Assembly (NCBI GenBank): GCA_964017145.1
Contig: OZ024843.1
Span: 983,001-1,047,000, forward strand
Source of the DNA: Agrocybe praecox
Lineage: Eukaryota > Basidiomycota > Agaricomycetes > Agaricales > Agrocybaceae
Direction of reading: 5' to 3'
DNA: 64,000 nucleotides
In this document: positions 20,586 through 31,745 of the stretch, one piece after another
Numbering within the stretch: position 1 is the stretch's first letter
How the letters are laid out: every line of letters begins with the position of its first letter
Translations under genes and position numbers: made by a program
The notes under the pieces: model-generated
Seen by the model: only the letters and a program-made list of their open reading frames with translations
Told to the model about the DNA's origin: nothing
Database searches by the model: none

Positions 20586-21768
20586 ATGAGCGAGTACAAG
20601 ACCTTGGAGTACAAGAGAGTCAACGACTCTCATCCAGTCCTCATGGACGTATATACTCCGCCATTACCTCCAACAAAGGAGGTCGTTGCCCTACCAGTAG
20701 TCGTCTTCTTCCACGGCGGTGCTCTGACTGTCGGCAACAGGCAAAGCTTCTCTCCAACCTGGTTAAAAGGCGTGTCTAAGATCCTCTAATGCATGGCACA
20801 AGAAATCTCATTAAATTTACCAATTCAGATCGCGTTTTGTCTCTGGGATGTGCTTTTGTCTCTGCCGACTACAGGCTTTTGACTCCTACGACGGCAAAGG
20901 AGGTCATTGAAGATCTTCAGGATACTTTCACATTCGTGGCGAATAATGAAATTCAAGGGAAAGATTATACTTTCAAACTCGATGGAGATAGAATCGCTGT
21001 CGCTGGCAACAGCGCTGGTGGACTTTGTGCTGTGCTCGCCACCATACATTGCATCCCAAGGCCCAAAGTCTTGATCGACATATACGGAATGGGAGGCGAT
21101 TTTTTCGTGAGTCTGATTTGTCTATAGAGTATGTCTACGCAATATGCATGTGCTTAATCACACCAATCTTATAGACGGAATATCACCTGGGCGTTAAACA
21201 CGGACCAATCACGATTTTAAACCAAGTTGTTCCTCACCTCGAACCAGACGGATTTACCGGCCTCACGTATCCGTACGTTGACGGCCTACCACCGGTCATA
21301 ACGGAATGTATCATCAATGATAGTTTTCTCGACGAAGATCCCGAGAAGCGGTCCGATCCACGAACAAACGTCTACAATTTCTACTTCCAACGCGGGAATT
21401 TCCTCGACTACTACACCGGCTTGCACGATCCCAGTATCAGCGAATCACTCCGTGGCATACTCTCTCAGGAAAACTACACACTGGAAGACTTCAAACGCGT
21501 TATACCCAAGGACAAACACTCGTTATTCCCCCAATTATCCGTCGATGCCGACTGGCCTCCCACGATTATGCTTCATGGGACTATTGACGACGCAGTCTTG
21601 ATTGACGAGTCGCGAAACTTTCGTGATATCGTGCAAGTTGTTGGGGCACGAGTGAAGTTAATCGAAGTTGAAGGCGAACTCCATGCATGGGATTGTTATC
21701 CTGCAGCTGAAACAAAAAATAAGGCTGAATTCGATGCTGTAAAGGATTTCATTCGACAATATTTGTAG
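20586..21768 (+). CDS. Alpha/beta hydrolase 1 (Abhydrolase_3/HSL-like), GC-AG first intron
   Basis: Carboxylester-type hydrolase of 351 residues, exons 20586-20769, 20829-21106 and 21175-21768. The oxyanion-hole motif is HGGA (about residues 43-46). The nucleophile elbow is AGNSAGG with Ser123. The acid is in HGTIDD (about Asp292/293) and the base is His324 in ELHAWD. A family-specific lid segment reads DYYTGLHDPSISESLR (about 233-248). The first intron starts with GC (AAAAG/GCGTGT) where all four neighbours use GT at the homologous position; the phase and the joined product (K-DRVLSLG) require this donor. No signal peptide is present, so the enzyme is probably intracellular. Substrate unknown. 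It heads a run of five paralogues. Confidence 0.9.
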
Positions 21769-22125
21769 CTTGACTCTACTAAATGCTTATCGTCTTCCTT
21801 CTTCATTGAATGAATCCTCGAGTCACAAAATCTCGGTGATAGCGCTTATTATTTGGCGGTCCCGCTAATCAGGGGATGCGAACTTCCAAATCCCTTGTTC
21901 CTGTCGTTCTTATATGCGTCGGATATCTCCGCAGCATGGTATGTATTGAAATCAATTGATAGATTCGGATCCGCAACCTCCAAGCAACCTCAATCGTATG
22001 TCTCGATAAATCCTACCTGACTCCATGTTGACTCCGGTACAACATCTTAGTTGTTTTTAAACTGCAAAGGGAACGTTCAGATTTTTTCCATCATCACATC
22101 CCTCCCATAATATACCCCCAACACG
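21769..22125. other. Spacer between hydrolases 1 and 2
   Basis: 357 bp; no coding signal. A TATAATATACC element at about 22107-22117 sits very close to the ATG of hydrolase 2. Confidence 0.5.
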
Positions 22126-23303
22126 ATGAAGGAGTACGACCACAAGACTATTGAGTACAAGAAACTCAATGGGTCCCAACCTGTACTTCTGGATGTTTAT
22201 TTCCCCCCTTTGGGAGCCACAAAAGACGTCATTTCACTTCCGGTGATAATCAACTTTCACGCCGGAGGTCTTTGTGTGGGGAATAGAACAACCTGGCTAC
22301 CTACTTGGCTGATAGGTGAATACATAGTTCTGTACCTGCATGCACAGTCAATGACCGACTCCGGTCTCTTCGTCGATGCACAGACCGCGTCCTACCTCTA
22401 GGATATGCGTTTATTTCGGCGGACTACAGACTCCTCATACCAGGATCTGCGCAGGAAACTATCGAGGATCTCCAAGATGTTTTCAAGTTCGTAGCCAATA
22501 CGGAGATTCGAGGCGACAACTATACGTTCAAATTGGATCAAGGCAGAGTCGGCGTTTGCGGGGGCAGTTCTGGAGGACTGTGCTCGTACCTCTCCGTTAT
22601 GCACTGCTCCCTTAAACCAAAATTTGTGCTAAGCTTTTATGGCATGGGAGGAGATTATCTTGTAAGCTACTCACCTGTTCTTTTTTTGTTTGTGGAGTCG
22701 TCAAGTTTACGTTATACCTAGACCGACCTCTATGTGAAAGTAAAGCCGGGGGAAATAACGACTGAAGCCCAGACGGGTATTCCAGTTGACGCAGCTCTGG
22801 TAGCGAATCTCACGTACCCGTACAGCAATGGCATGCCCAAGTCAGTGACGGACGCGCCTTTCGATGGAGCACTCTCGGAAGAGATAATCCCGCGCATGAA
22901 TGCATTTTATGCTATATACCAACGTGGTCTCTTCCTCGACTACTATACCGGCTTGCACGAGCCCAGGATCAGCGAGAAAATACGCACCATTTTGAAAGAC
23001 AGGAATCATACCTCGGAGGAGTCCCTGAGACTAGCATTACCAAAGGAGAAATATGGATTATTCCCTCAATTATTCGTCAATCCACAGTGGCCACCTACAC
23101 TCATGCTACATGGTATCAAAGATGATATCATTCTTATCGACGAGTCGCGCAAGCTTTCTACTTTATTGAAAGATGCCGGTGTCCCGGTCGAGCTTATAGA
23201 GATAGAAGATGAAAAACATGGATTCGATGTGCTGCCTGAAGCCGAGCAGAAACACGGGCCCATTTTTGACAAAGCTAAAGACTTCGTGAGTAAGTATTTG
23301 TAG
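22126..23303 (+). CDS. Alpha/beta hydrolase 2
   Basis: Exons 22126-22315, 22384-22661 and 22722-23303 give 349 residues. Same three-exon design as its neighbours, with a middle exon of exactly 278 nt. The oxyanion-hole motif reads HAGG instead of HGG, which alters the residue at the first glycine of the classical HGG loop. The nucleophile elbow is CGGSSGG. The acid lies in HGIKDD and the base in EKHGFDV. The lid segment is DYYTGLHEPRISEKIR. All members of the triad can be placed, so activity is likely, though the HAGG change may shift substrate range. Closest in motif detail to hydrolase 3. Confidence 0.9.
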
Positions 23304-24146
23304 ATCATACTGGTATATGAATGTCAAAAAAAAAGTGGGCTGCGTTCAAATCCTTTTTTTTTGAACGCTATTTAGTTTATACGTCTATATCTTGGGCATA
23401 CTTTTGTAGAGGTGGCTCTTCATAAATTACTTACCCCAATCAAAAATTGACTTTGCTTTCACTTTCACTTCCTCGACATCAGAGAAAACGGTTGCGGTCG
23501 GAAAGCGTGCATCTTGCAAGTGGCGGTGACTTTAACAGACGCGTTCAACGTGTCTCTTTTGATGATCTAATCTAATCCAATCTAATCGAGAGCGTGTCGG
23601 AGATGTCCGGCATCGCCACCGGCCGTGCCAAGTGTGCCCTCACTGAACTTTACAATTTACCACGTCGTTGTGGAATAGATGACTGGTGGGAGAGCATGCA
23701 GCATGCAGCTACGAGTCATTTTCTTCCACCAATCGGAGAGTGTAGCTCCAGCTCTGCAGTGGTTTCCGGCAACATTTTTGGAAGTCATGACCTTATTTAA
23801 CGGTATTCAGCTTATTTTCTACTATGTTTAATTTGTGTGCTCATCCAAGGATGCCATGCGGCGCCATTACTGTTGCTCCCAGCAGTTTAGATCCATAAGA
23901 GACTGACTGACTCACGTCGGTACCTTACATTTACGGCTCCGTTAATCTAGGTTGCGAGTTGGCTAGGAGTCTTCTCTAGCGTCGCATCCGATTATGCCGC
24001 AACGGATCGATTGTATACTCCACTGCCGTTTATAAATGTGAGAGAATGCTCAATAGCACAGTACATTCAGATTCTTTCTCACTATAACCCACCATCACTA
24101 AACCACTAACCTACACCACCAACTTTCATATCATAACACCGAGCTG
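23304..24146. other. Spacer between hydrolases 2 and 3
   Basis: 843 bp. It includes a small hairpin about 35 bp after the hydrolase 2 stop (GCGTTCAAA ... TTTGAACGC with a T-rich loop, 23342-23370) and short TCTAATC repeats near 23566. The frame 23594-23800 is not recognised. Confidence 0.5.
24027..24036 (+). promoter_or_regulatory. Candidate TATA element of hydrolase 3
   Basis: TTTATAAATG lies about 110 bp upstream of the hydrolase 3 ATG, a normal distance for a fungal TATA box. Confidence 0.4.
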
Positions 24147-25329
24147 ATGCAGCAATACGACCAAAAAACGATAGCGTACAAGACGGTTGGCAACTCCCAG
24201 CCTGTTCTTATGGATGTATATTTTCCTCCTATGCCTCCTACAAAAGAGGTCATTGCGCTTCCGGTGATCGTGAACTTCCACGCCGGGGGACTTTGCGTAG
24301 GAAACAGGAAAAACATGTTACCTTTTTGGTTGATAGGTAAGCAAGCACCATCGCTCTGGTTTTCGTTTTGCATCTGCATAAGTACGTCTCAATGACTGAC
24401 TATGTATAGACCGGGTACTTCCTCTCGGATATGTGTTCGTCTCAGCAGACTACAGACTCCTTATACCTGGAACTGCGGAAGAAATCGTCGAAGACGTTCA
24501 AGACCTTTTCAAGTTTATAGCAAATGCAAATATTCAAGGCAATAATTATACCTTCAGATTGGATGGGGATAGAATCGGTGTTTGCGGGAGCAGTGGCGGA
24601 GGACTTTGTGCATATCTCTGCGCAGTGCATTGTTCCCCGAAGCCAAAGTTTGTTCTCAGCATCTATGGAATGGGAGGTGACTTCTTTGTAAGATATTTAC
24701 AATGAAGCTTCTAAATGTCGTTTGGGCTCACTTTTTGACTCGTTTAGACCCATCACCTTCTTGACATCAAACTGGGAGAAATAACAGCAGTAGGGGAGCA
24801 GGTTGCTCAAATCGACTCATCAGTGGTTAGCAGTCTTGTGGATTCACACACAGAAGGCGCACTTCCGAAGCTGGCAGTGTCCGACGCACCCTTTGACGGA
24901 GAAATACCAGAGGAACTGAGGCCTCGCATAGGCCTCTTTTACTTCCTCTTCCAACGAGGTGTCTACCTCGACTACTACACCGGTTTGCATGATCCCAGCA
25001 TCAGTAATACGCTACGCCGCATCATAGAAAAGCCCCACACCCGGGAGGACTTGAAACGCGCTTTACCAAAAGAAAAACATAGATTACTTCCCCAGCTTTC
25101 TATCGACTCGCACTGGCCGCCTACAATCATTTTACATGGTGTCTCGGACGATATCGTACTCATTGAGGAGTCGCGTAACATCTCAGGACTGATTAGCAAA
25201 GCTGGTGTGCTGGTCGAGCTTATAGAGGTGCTGGACGAAAACCATATATTTGATATTTCACCTGAAGCCGAGATAAAACATAGGGTGGCTTTCGAGAAGG
25301 TGAAGGATTTCATCAGAGAGCGCTTATAA
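24147..25329 (+). CDS. Alpha/beta hydrolase 3
   Basis: Exons 24147-24336, 24410-24687 and 24748-25329 give 349 residues, matching hydrolase 2 exon for exon. The oxyanion-hole motif is HAGG. The nucleophile elbow is VCGSSGGGLC. The acid lies in HGVSDD and the base in ENHIFDI. The lid segment is DYYTGLHDPSISNTLR. In the elbow the residue before the catalytic Ser is Ser (GSSGG), whereas hydrolase 1 has Asn and the others Gly, so this spot varies across the cluster. No signal peptide. Probably arose from the same duplication event as hydrolase 2. Confidence 0.9.
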
Positions 25330-25480
25330 CTAGGTATGACTATGATTAGCTGTATTCCAGAGAGTGGGGAGTTGTGGCTATCCCTAATATATACATCCCA
25401 GCTATATATAAAAATACATCACTACTTTCCCGGGAAACAAAAGGCCAATGCGATCTCTAGGAGAACTATCTTGGCAGATC

Positions 25481-26672
25481 CTAGAGGTAACGTTGTATGA
25501 AGTTCTTGACCCGATCGAACTCGGCCTTATACTCTTCTTCAGCGCCAGGGAAAACGTCGAATCCGTGATTGCGGCCTTCGATTTCACGCAATTCGACAGT
25601 AACTCCAACTTTCTCCAAGGCGTCTCGGATTTTGATGGAACTTTCAATCTTTACGACATCATCGTTGGTCCCATGCAGGATAATACTGGGAGGCCACTTC
25701 GAGTCGATAGACAGCAGAGGGAAGAGTGAGTGTTTGTCCTCTGGTAACACTTGTTTGAAATCATCCAGAGTCGCATTTCCCTTGTCCAATATTGCGCGCA
25801 TTGTATCGGCTATACTGGGATCATGCATGCCCGTGTAATAGTCCATGTTATTGCCTTCTTGGAATAAGAAAGTAATTGCGGTCATGCGTTGTTTTGTCTC
25901 GGGATTCTCGGTATTTGAACTGAGGAGGCCAAGGCTCACTGGGACATCAGTTTTGACCTTTGGCAAGCCCTTTGAATAGGGATAAATGATATCTGATACT
26001 GCCGATGCGTCAAGGTGAGGAACATTCTGACCCATCCAGGTAAAGTCGCCTGGCTTGATGCTGAGACGGTGTTCAGTCTGAACGTTACGGAAACTAGAGT
26101 TATAATTATATGGAAAGTATGCAAATTGAGTTGGAAACTCACGAAATAATCTCCTCCAGATCCATAAAGATTCACCAATACCTTTGGCTTTGGCGAACAG
26201 TGTATTGCCGAGAGATACGCGCAAAGTCCGCCAGCGCTCCCTCCAGCAACTGCGATCCTATCCCGATCAAGTTTGAAAGTATAGTCGTCGCCTTTTATCT
26301 CAGTGTTCGCAACAAATGTGAAGACGTCCTTAAGATCTTCGACAATCTCATGCGCAGTACATGGGATGAGAAGCCTGTAATCGGCAGAGATGAACACATA
26401 TCCCAAGGCCAGGACACGGTCTGTTCAAAGGAGTCATATAATCAACCCCTGGTGTATAAACTGTGATTATTATTCTTACCAAGGAGCCAAATAGGCATAA
26501 AGCTCTGTTTGTTGCCTACAAGAAGACCCCCGCCATGGAAATGAACGACTACTGGAAGTGGAATGACCTCATTTGTGGAAGGCAAAGTGGGGAAGAATAC
26601 ATCCAGCAATACTGATTGTTCGCCGTCGATTTTCTTGTACTCCAATGTCTTGTAGTTGTATTTATCCATCAA
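25481..26672 (-). CDS. Alpha/beta hydrolase 4 (inverted member)
   Basis: The only minus-strand member. Exons 26672-26480, 26420-26143 and 26077-25481 encode 355 residues; the start MMDKYNYKTLEYKK allows initiation at either Met. The oxyanion-hole motif is HGGG, the nucleophile elbow AGGSAGG, the acid in HGTNDD and the base in RNHGFDV. The lid segment is DYYTGMHDPSIADTMR. The middle exon is again 278 nt. Its 3' end lies only 151 bp from that of hydrolase 3, so those two genes converge and their 3' UTRs probably overlap. A local inversion during cluster growth explains the orientation. Confidence 0.9.
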
Positions 26673-27635
26673 AATCTTCCTTCCTTGTGTCTAGGTGTAT
26701 CTGCTTGGGTGTCACGAGTGGGAGATGCTGTGATGATTCTGACTTTTGTATCTCGAGATCGTTTATTTAAAAGGTATGAGTCACATGATCGAAACTTATC
26801 CGAGTCATATTGTATCCCTCTTCCCCGAATGTACGTCTGATTGAAGGATAAAGGATAGCACATTTTCGTCCGTTATTTTACATATACAGCCCCATCCAGG
26901 CACTACAGTTGATATCCGCAGTAACCAACCAACCCATAGAGTACGCTATTTATAGAACATACATGTCAATAAGTGTTTTATTTATAAAAGGTACTTTAGC
27001 TCTGGCTCGTGAGACATACGGGGATGATGACCGAAGAGAATTGTCAAAGAAATTGGATAATGGGACTTACTGGAGGTCGGTTGACTTCCCGCGATTATTT
27101 TACATATTCCGGCAGACTGATTACGCAGTCCCGGTTGGTAGTATGCCGCCCTCAAAAGATGGAGGAGAAGCCTGGATATACGTGTATTCGTCCCATGAGC
27201 CAATTAAATGAATAGGAAATCTGACGGGTAGGCTTCACATGTACGAATTACTACAGGGCCATTTATATACACATATCAACCATCTGCAGATTTTCTCTCG
27301 AGCCTCGACCCTAAGGCAAACCCGTTAATAATAACCATGCCAACTAGTCAAATGATGTGACGACTGAATAAGCGCCCAGATATTTTTTCCGTTTTGCGGC
27401 CTAATCAATATCTGTTTCCGAGCCGTTTTTTTGTTTTGATTAGGAATGATTAATGAAGTTTGATAATATGTATCGTCAATTACATCCACTCCCTGATAAT
27501 GGCGTAAAGGAAATGAGTAAATTCTTATAAAATACTGATTAATGACATCCACAAAAACTCTGCAACATCTCAATCCCTTCCCCTTTTCATATCAACTTCG
27601 CCCGTTTTACTTGTGTCTTAAATATAGATAGCATT
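26673..27635. other. Divergent region between hydrolases 4 and 5
   Basis: 963 bp holding the promoters of hydrolases 4 (-) and 5 (+). The frame 26909-27211 (+) has no recognisable motif. An AT-rich TTTATTTAAAAGG stretch at about 26762-26774 could serve hydrolase 4. Confidence 0.5.
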
Positions 27636-28824
27636 ATGGCCCAGTTCAAGCAGAAGACTATCGAATACAAAAGACTTGATGGATCCCAACCCATCCTTTT
27701 GGACGTCTACTTCCCAGCTTTGCCTCCAACGAAAGACACTATCACTCTGCCCGTTGTTGTCAATTTTCATGGCGGAGCACTTGTCATAGGAAATAGAAAG
27801 AGCTTCTTCCCGACATGGCTACTAGGTATGTACTTTGATCCCAGCCCAAGGTTACACTATTGACGATATATTTACACTGCTTTGTGTAGAGCGTGTAATA
27901 TCTATGGGATACGCATTCGTCTCTGCAGATTATAGGCTTTTGATACCCAACACTGGACATGATGTTGTCGAAGACCTCCAAGATTTATTCAAGTTCATAG
28001 CAAGCAACGAAATTCAAGGCGACGATTACTCCTTCAGGCTAGACAACAACAGGATCGCAGCCGTCGGCGGAAGCGGCGGAGGAGTATGCACGTATCTCGC
28101 TGCGATACACTGCGAGCCAAAGCCCAAAGTAATTCTTACCATCTATGGATCTGGCGGCGACTTCTTCGTACGTTCATCCCCGTTTAAACAATGTTCAATT
28201 GAGACTGAATAATTGAATAACCGGTAGCTCGCCAAAACCGTGGATGTGAGGCAAGGCGACCTGGTTATCATGAATCGATCATTTCCCCGTGTCGACCCAG
28301 CAGATTTCTTGAGCCACATGCACCCATACACCAAAGGCACTCCTGACACAGTGACTGATTTCCCCCTTTCTCCTGAGTTCTTTGACGACATGAGCTCAAG
28401 CGCGTTATCAAACGCTCGACTAAACCTCCCAAGGCTTCTGATACAAGAAGGAAGTTTTCTCGATTACTATACTGGTTTGCACACCCCAAGTATCAGCGAG
28501 ACTCTCCGCAGCATTCTCAAGAGGGAAAACAAGACACTCGAGGATTTCAAGCAAGCTATACCAAAGGTCAAGCATTCCTTGTTCCCGCAGTTGTCGGTAA
28601 ATGCAAATTGGCCACCGACCATCCTTCTTCATGGAAGTGAAGATGACGCCGTTAAGATTGACGAGTCGCGCAATATGAAGAGACTTCTGCAAGAAGCTGG
28701 AGTTCCAGTAGAGTTGATCGAGGTTCCAGGAGCACCGCATACATTCGACTTGTTTCCTGGAGCTGAGGAACAACACAAAGGGGAGTTCGATGGGGTAAGA
28801 GATTTCATTCAGAAATACTTGTAG
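27636..28824 (+). CDS. Alpha/beta hydrolase 5
   Basis: Exons 27636-27825, 27890-28167 and 28228-28824 encode 354 residues. The oxyanion-hole motif is HGGA, the nucleophile elbow VGGSGGGVC, the acid in HGSEDD and the base in APHTFDL. The lid segment is DYYTGLHTPSISETLR. Its N-terminal part (QKTIEYKRLDGSQPILLDVY) is very similar to hydrolase 2 and 3, while its oxyanion loop matches hydrolase 1, so it mixes features of both subgroups. The 278-nt middle exon is retained. Catalytic residues are intact. Confidence 0.9.
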
Positions 28825-29667
28825 AAATGATAACATACATAAAACATACTTGATCTCTGTCATTACGAAAATGGTGTGGAGAACTTAAAAATAGATCCAT
28901 ACCTGCCGTCGACCTGGTATAGAAATTATCACCCAAATAGTCAAGAAAAATTCCAAGCGTCAAGAAGTCGGCTTCCATGGATAAGGGTATCAATGAAAGT
29001 GGAAGTTATAGCAGTGAGTTTTATATTGATTATATAAAGGGTGGACCTAGGCATGAAGGTAGGTATCCTCTGGTACTAACAGTAATGAGCCAGACGTCAC
29101 CGCATAATTGAGTAAAATTGACATTTATAGACGAGAGAATAACTATACCTGACCTGACCACTTACTGACGCAGACAAGCCCTAGTTTCATGTCCCTTCTC
29201 CATCCTTGTGAGTAACGCTGGATTCTCATTGGGGATCGACCATTAGTCGCCGTGGTTGCTACTACAGAGCCTAGTAACCTAATTGCTCTGGATTGGCGAA
29301 GAGTGCCCGAAGTCCTCAGATACCGCCTCTAACCCAGTCGAGAGAGGTGATACAGGGAAAATACATGGGAGCGAGCCGTAGTAGTAGTACGTAGGATCAG
29401 TTGAATCTTCGAATTGCGTTTGAAAGAAAATCTTTCGGTCAACGTTCAGTCGTCGGAGTCGAATCGGAGTCGGACGTGCCATAGCAAAAATTCTGCAAAA
29501 GGCCGCCTGGTGCTAGCTTAAGCCTCTTCAAGCTTCAAGCTCAAGCTCAAGTCTCATGGCAACATACTACATCAAACTTATTACCCATGAATCCACGTTC
29601 AACTGTAGAATTGCCATACTGAACCGGAGTTATGTGTCAAATTCTTCACATATCATACTTGCCCATC

Positions 29668-29797
29668 TATGGCGGTCAAAGTGGGGGAGTATAAAAAGCG
29701 ACCAAGCCTTTGATTTTCACCATTTCCGACCATATTTAAGTCTGAATCTAGTAGTTATTCAAAGTTTTTGTCTCAAATCTTGAGGAAATGAGAGCCA
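29668..29797 (+). repeat. Dispersed repeat, copy 1
   Basis: Begins TATGGCGGTCAAAGTGGG and contains TATAAAAAGCG, CATTTCCGACC and TTTTTGTCTCAAA; the same ordered blocks occur at 33326-33473. Copies have diverged by substitutions and small indels. Probably a decayed non-autonomous element. Confidence 0.7.
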
Positions 29798-29994
29798 TAG
29801 CCATAGTTTTATCAATGCGCATATAAGTTGACTTAGGTAAGAGAACTTTTATCTGTCTCTACAAAATTCAATTTGAGCCATTATTTTATAGTAAGCAATG
29901 TTAACTAAGTACTTGGGGGCGACGGGGTGCTACGCTTTTTCACACAGACGGCCAACAGACAGCGACCGAGAAATAGGAACCCCTCTTGTGATTC

Positions 29995-30165
29995 ATATTT
30001 GGATTATCCGAGATCTCCGAACGCCGTCGTCGACACGTGTTGCGATGAGCCGGGGATCTTGAAGTGAGAAGGCCGTCTACACTCGATCGATTCGTTAGAA
30101 AGCCCTGTATGTTATATTACTTCAAAAATGTAGACGCGCTCGGAGATTTCGGATATTCTAAATAT
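29995..30165. repeat. Imperfect inverted repeat (30-bp arms)
   Basis: Arm 29995-30024 matches the reverse complement of 30136-30165 at 26 of 30 positions by eye, with a loop of 111 bp. It could be a decayed MITE or a hairpin. Confidence 0.55.
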
Positions 30166-30467
30166 AGGTTATCAGGGTGGGTCTCTATTTTTGTGGTCAC
30201 GTCCAATTTCAAGTAAATGCCCCGCAACCTGAGTCAAGTCATGGGCGCACCTAAAAATATCACTCATTTGGTTTTCGTTAAATTTTGAGAGAAATTTTCA
30301 AAAATCGACTGTGTCACAATATCTTTTAATTTAAGTTGAGTATCCAAGGGCCTAGATAGGATCGGAACTGGTAAAAGGTCCAAGTTTTGGGCCATAAACC
30401 GCCATGCCTAAGCCGCTGATCATTACTATATTCTCCCTATCTTTATGCCATCTACGTGGAGAAACTC

Positions 30468-31745
30468 TTATGTCCCGTCATGACCTACACTGACTTCGGC
30501 ATAGCATTCGGCGATAAACGCAGAAGATAAGCGGCTTGTAGACGATGCATCCGTGGTTTCATCCTGAGATGACGAGAAAGCTAAACGTGCCACCATAAAT
30601 GTGGGCACAATTCCCTGGATCAACTAGATAAATTATCAAGAAGGACGAGCATTGAAGACATACTGCTTACGGCAAAGACGTTGGAAAGACAATCACAGTA
30701 ATTGCTGAGTACAATGGCGCTCACGGACGCGTCAACCTCCACTGTAATCAGGATATCACATATGGCCATTATTACTCCGGATGTCGAGTAGATAATAGAG
30801 GTGTAAATTAGAGTGTAGAGGATTTTCCTGTATCTACGTCTTGCTTGAACGTTTCGTGAAGTATGGACAAAAATGCAACGACATATGAAAAATGTTGATG
30901 TTAGACTCGTCATTGCCATTGCTGTGCATAAACAAGCGCCAATAGTACTGAATTGATGATCTCTTTTTTGTGTCTCGAGTCCTGGATTGAAGTTTAGGAA
31001 ACCTGCTAATAATATTTGGGCAACTCCGAGAGCTAGATACGTATAAATAATTCAGAGAACGTTCGATACCCCAGAATATATATTCAAAACGGACCAATTT
31101 CGATAACGAAGAAAATCGCCGGGACTATGACCCATGTGATTGATTCCCTGCACACATGGAAACATCTCCATATCTTGTGCATAATATCGTAAATTACGAA
31201 TATACCTGTACAAACAGGGCAGGAAAGGCTCACCATAAGTCCATCAGCGAGGAGGAAAGCACACGTTTCAGTGATAGTATATAATAACTCGATTATAGGG
31301 TTAACAGTAGCCCCAGTCGCGGCTGCTATGAATATCGACAGTCTTGAGTCGCCTTGGTCACGGTACACAGCGAGAGTATACACCCATCCTGTGCACATTT
31401 CAGCGACCAAAACGATGTAGAGAACTGTCAGGGTACATATGATGAGAAGATTATTGGAAATCCGTGTACGCGAGCTAGTAACTGATAAACAATGCTTTGA
31501 TTTAGATGATGATAATGAATATTCAACTTAATGCAACACACCATAGATGTATAATGTTGCTGCGTAAACCCCACTGTAAATACCTTTTTTAAAGCTATAA
31601 GCCCCCAGGGATGACGCGCTACTGTGACCTATCAAAGCAGCAACATACCCATCAAATATTGGAATATTAATCCCGAATTCAAGTCGGAGCTAATGAGTAT
31701 CTTTTGCACTGATTTCGACGCGATATCATCGCTACCAGGAGACAT
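30468..31745 (-). CDS. Seven-helix membrane protein, Agaricomycete family of unknown function
   Basis: Six exons, 31745-31649, 31583-31542, 31481-31234, 31173-31095, 31002-30671 and 30614-30468, give 314 residues with all phases closing. The start at 31745 (MSPGSDDIASK) was preferred; an in-frame Met at 31835 would add a charged 30-residue extension. Hydrophobic segments occur at SGLIFQYLMGIYSGVYAATL, NNLLIICTLTVLYIVLVAE, NPIIELLYTITETCAFLLAD, ITWVIVPAIFFVIEIG, STIGACLCTAMAMTSLTSTF, ILYTLIYTSIIYSTSGVIM and the C-terminal SAIVLSNYC/NVFAGIVPTFMVARL. The ADGLM..WRCFHVC boundary and the GIVPTFMVARL end are features I associate with a large uncharacterised mushroom family of receptor-like proteins. 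A short Ser/Thr-rich cytoplasmic tail follows. One donor (GTCCGT) is weak. Ligand and role unknown. Confidence 0.8.

Larger units (their letters stand above)
28825..30467. other. Intergenic region with repeat remnants
   Basis: 1.6 kb without a gene. It holds a diverged copy of a dispersed repeat (29668-29797), a short run of CAAGCT-type repeats at 29527-29553 and an imperfect inverted repeat (29995-30024 with 30136-30165). The rest shows no pattern I recognise. Confidence 0.6.

Noticed and set aside
26909..27211. 100-codon frame (+) between hydrolases 4 and 5
   Set aside because: Not hydrolase-like in any part, no motif, and lies where two promoters are expected.
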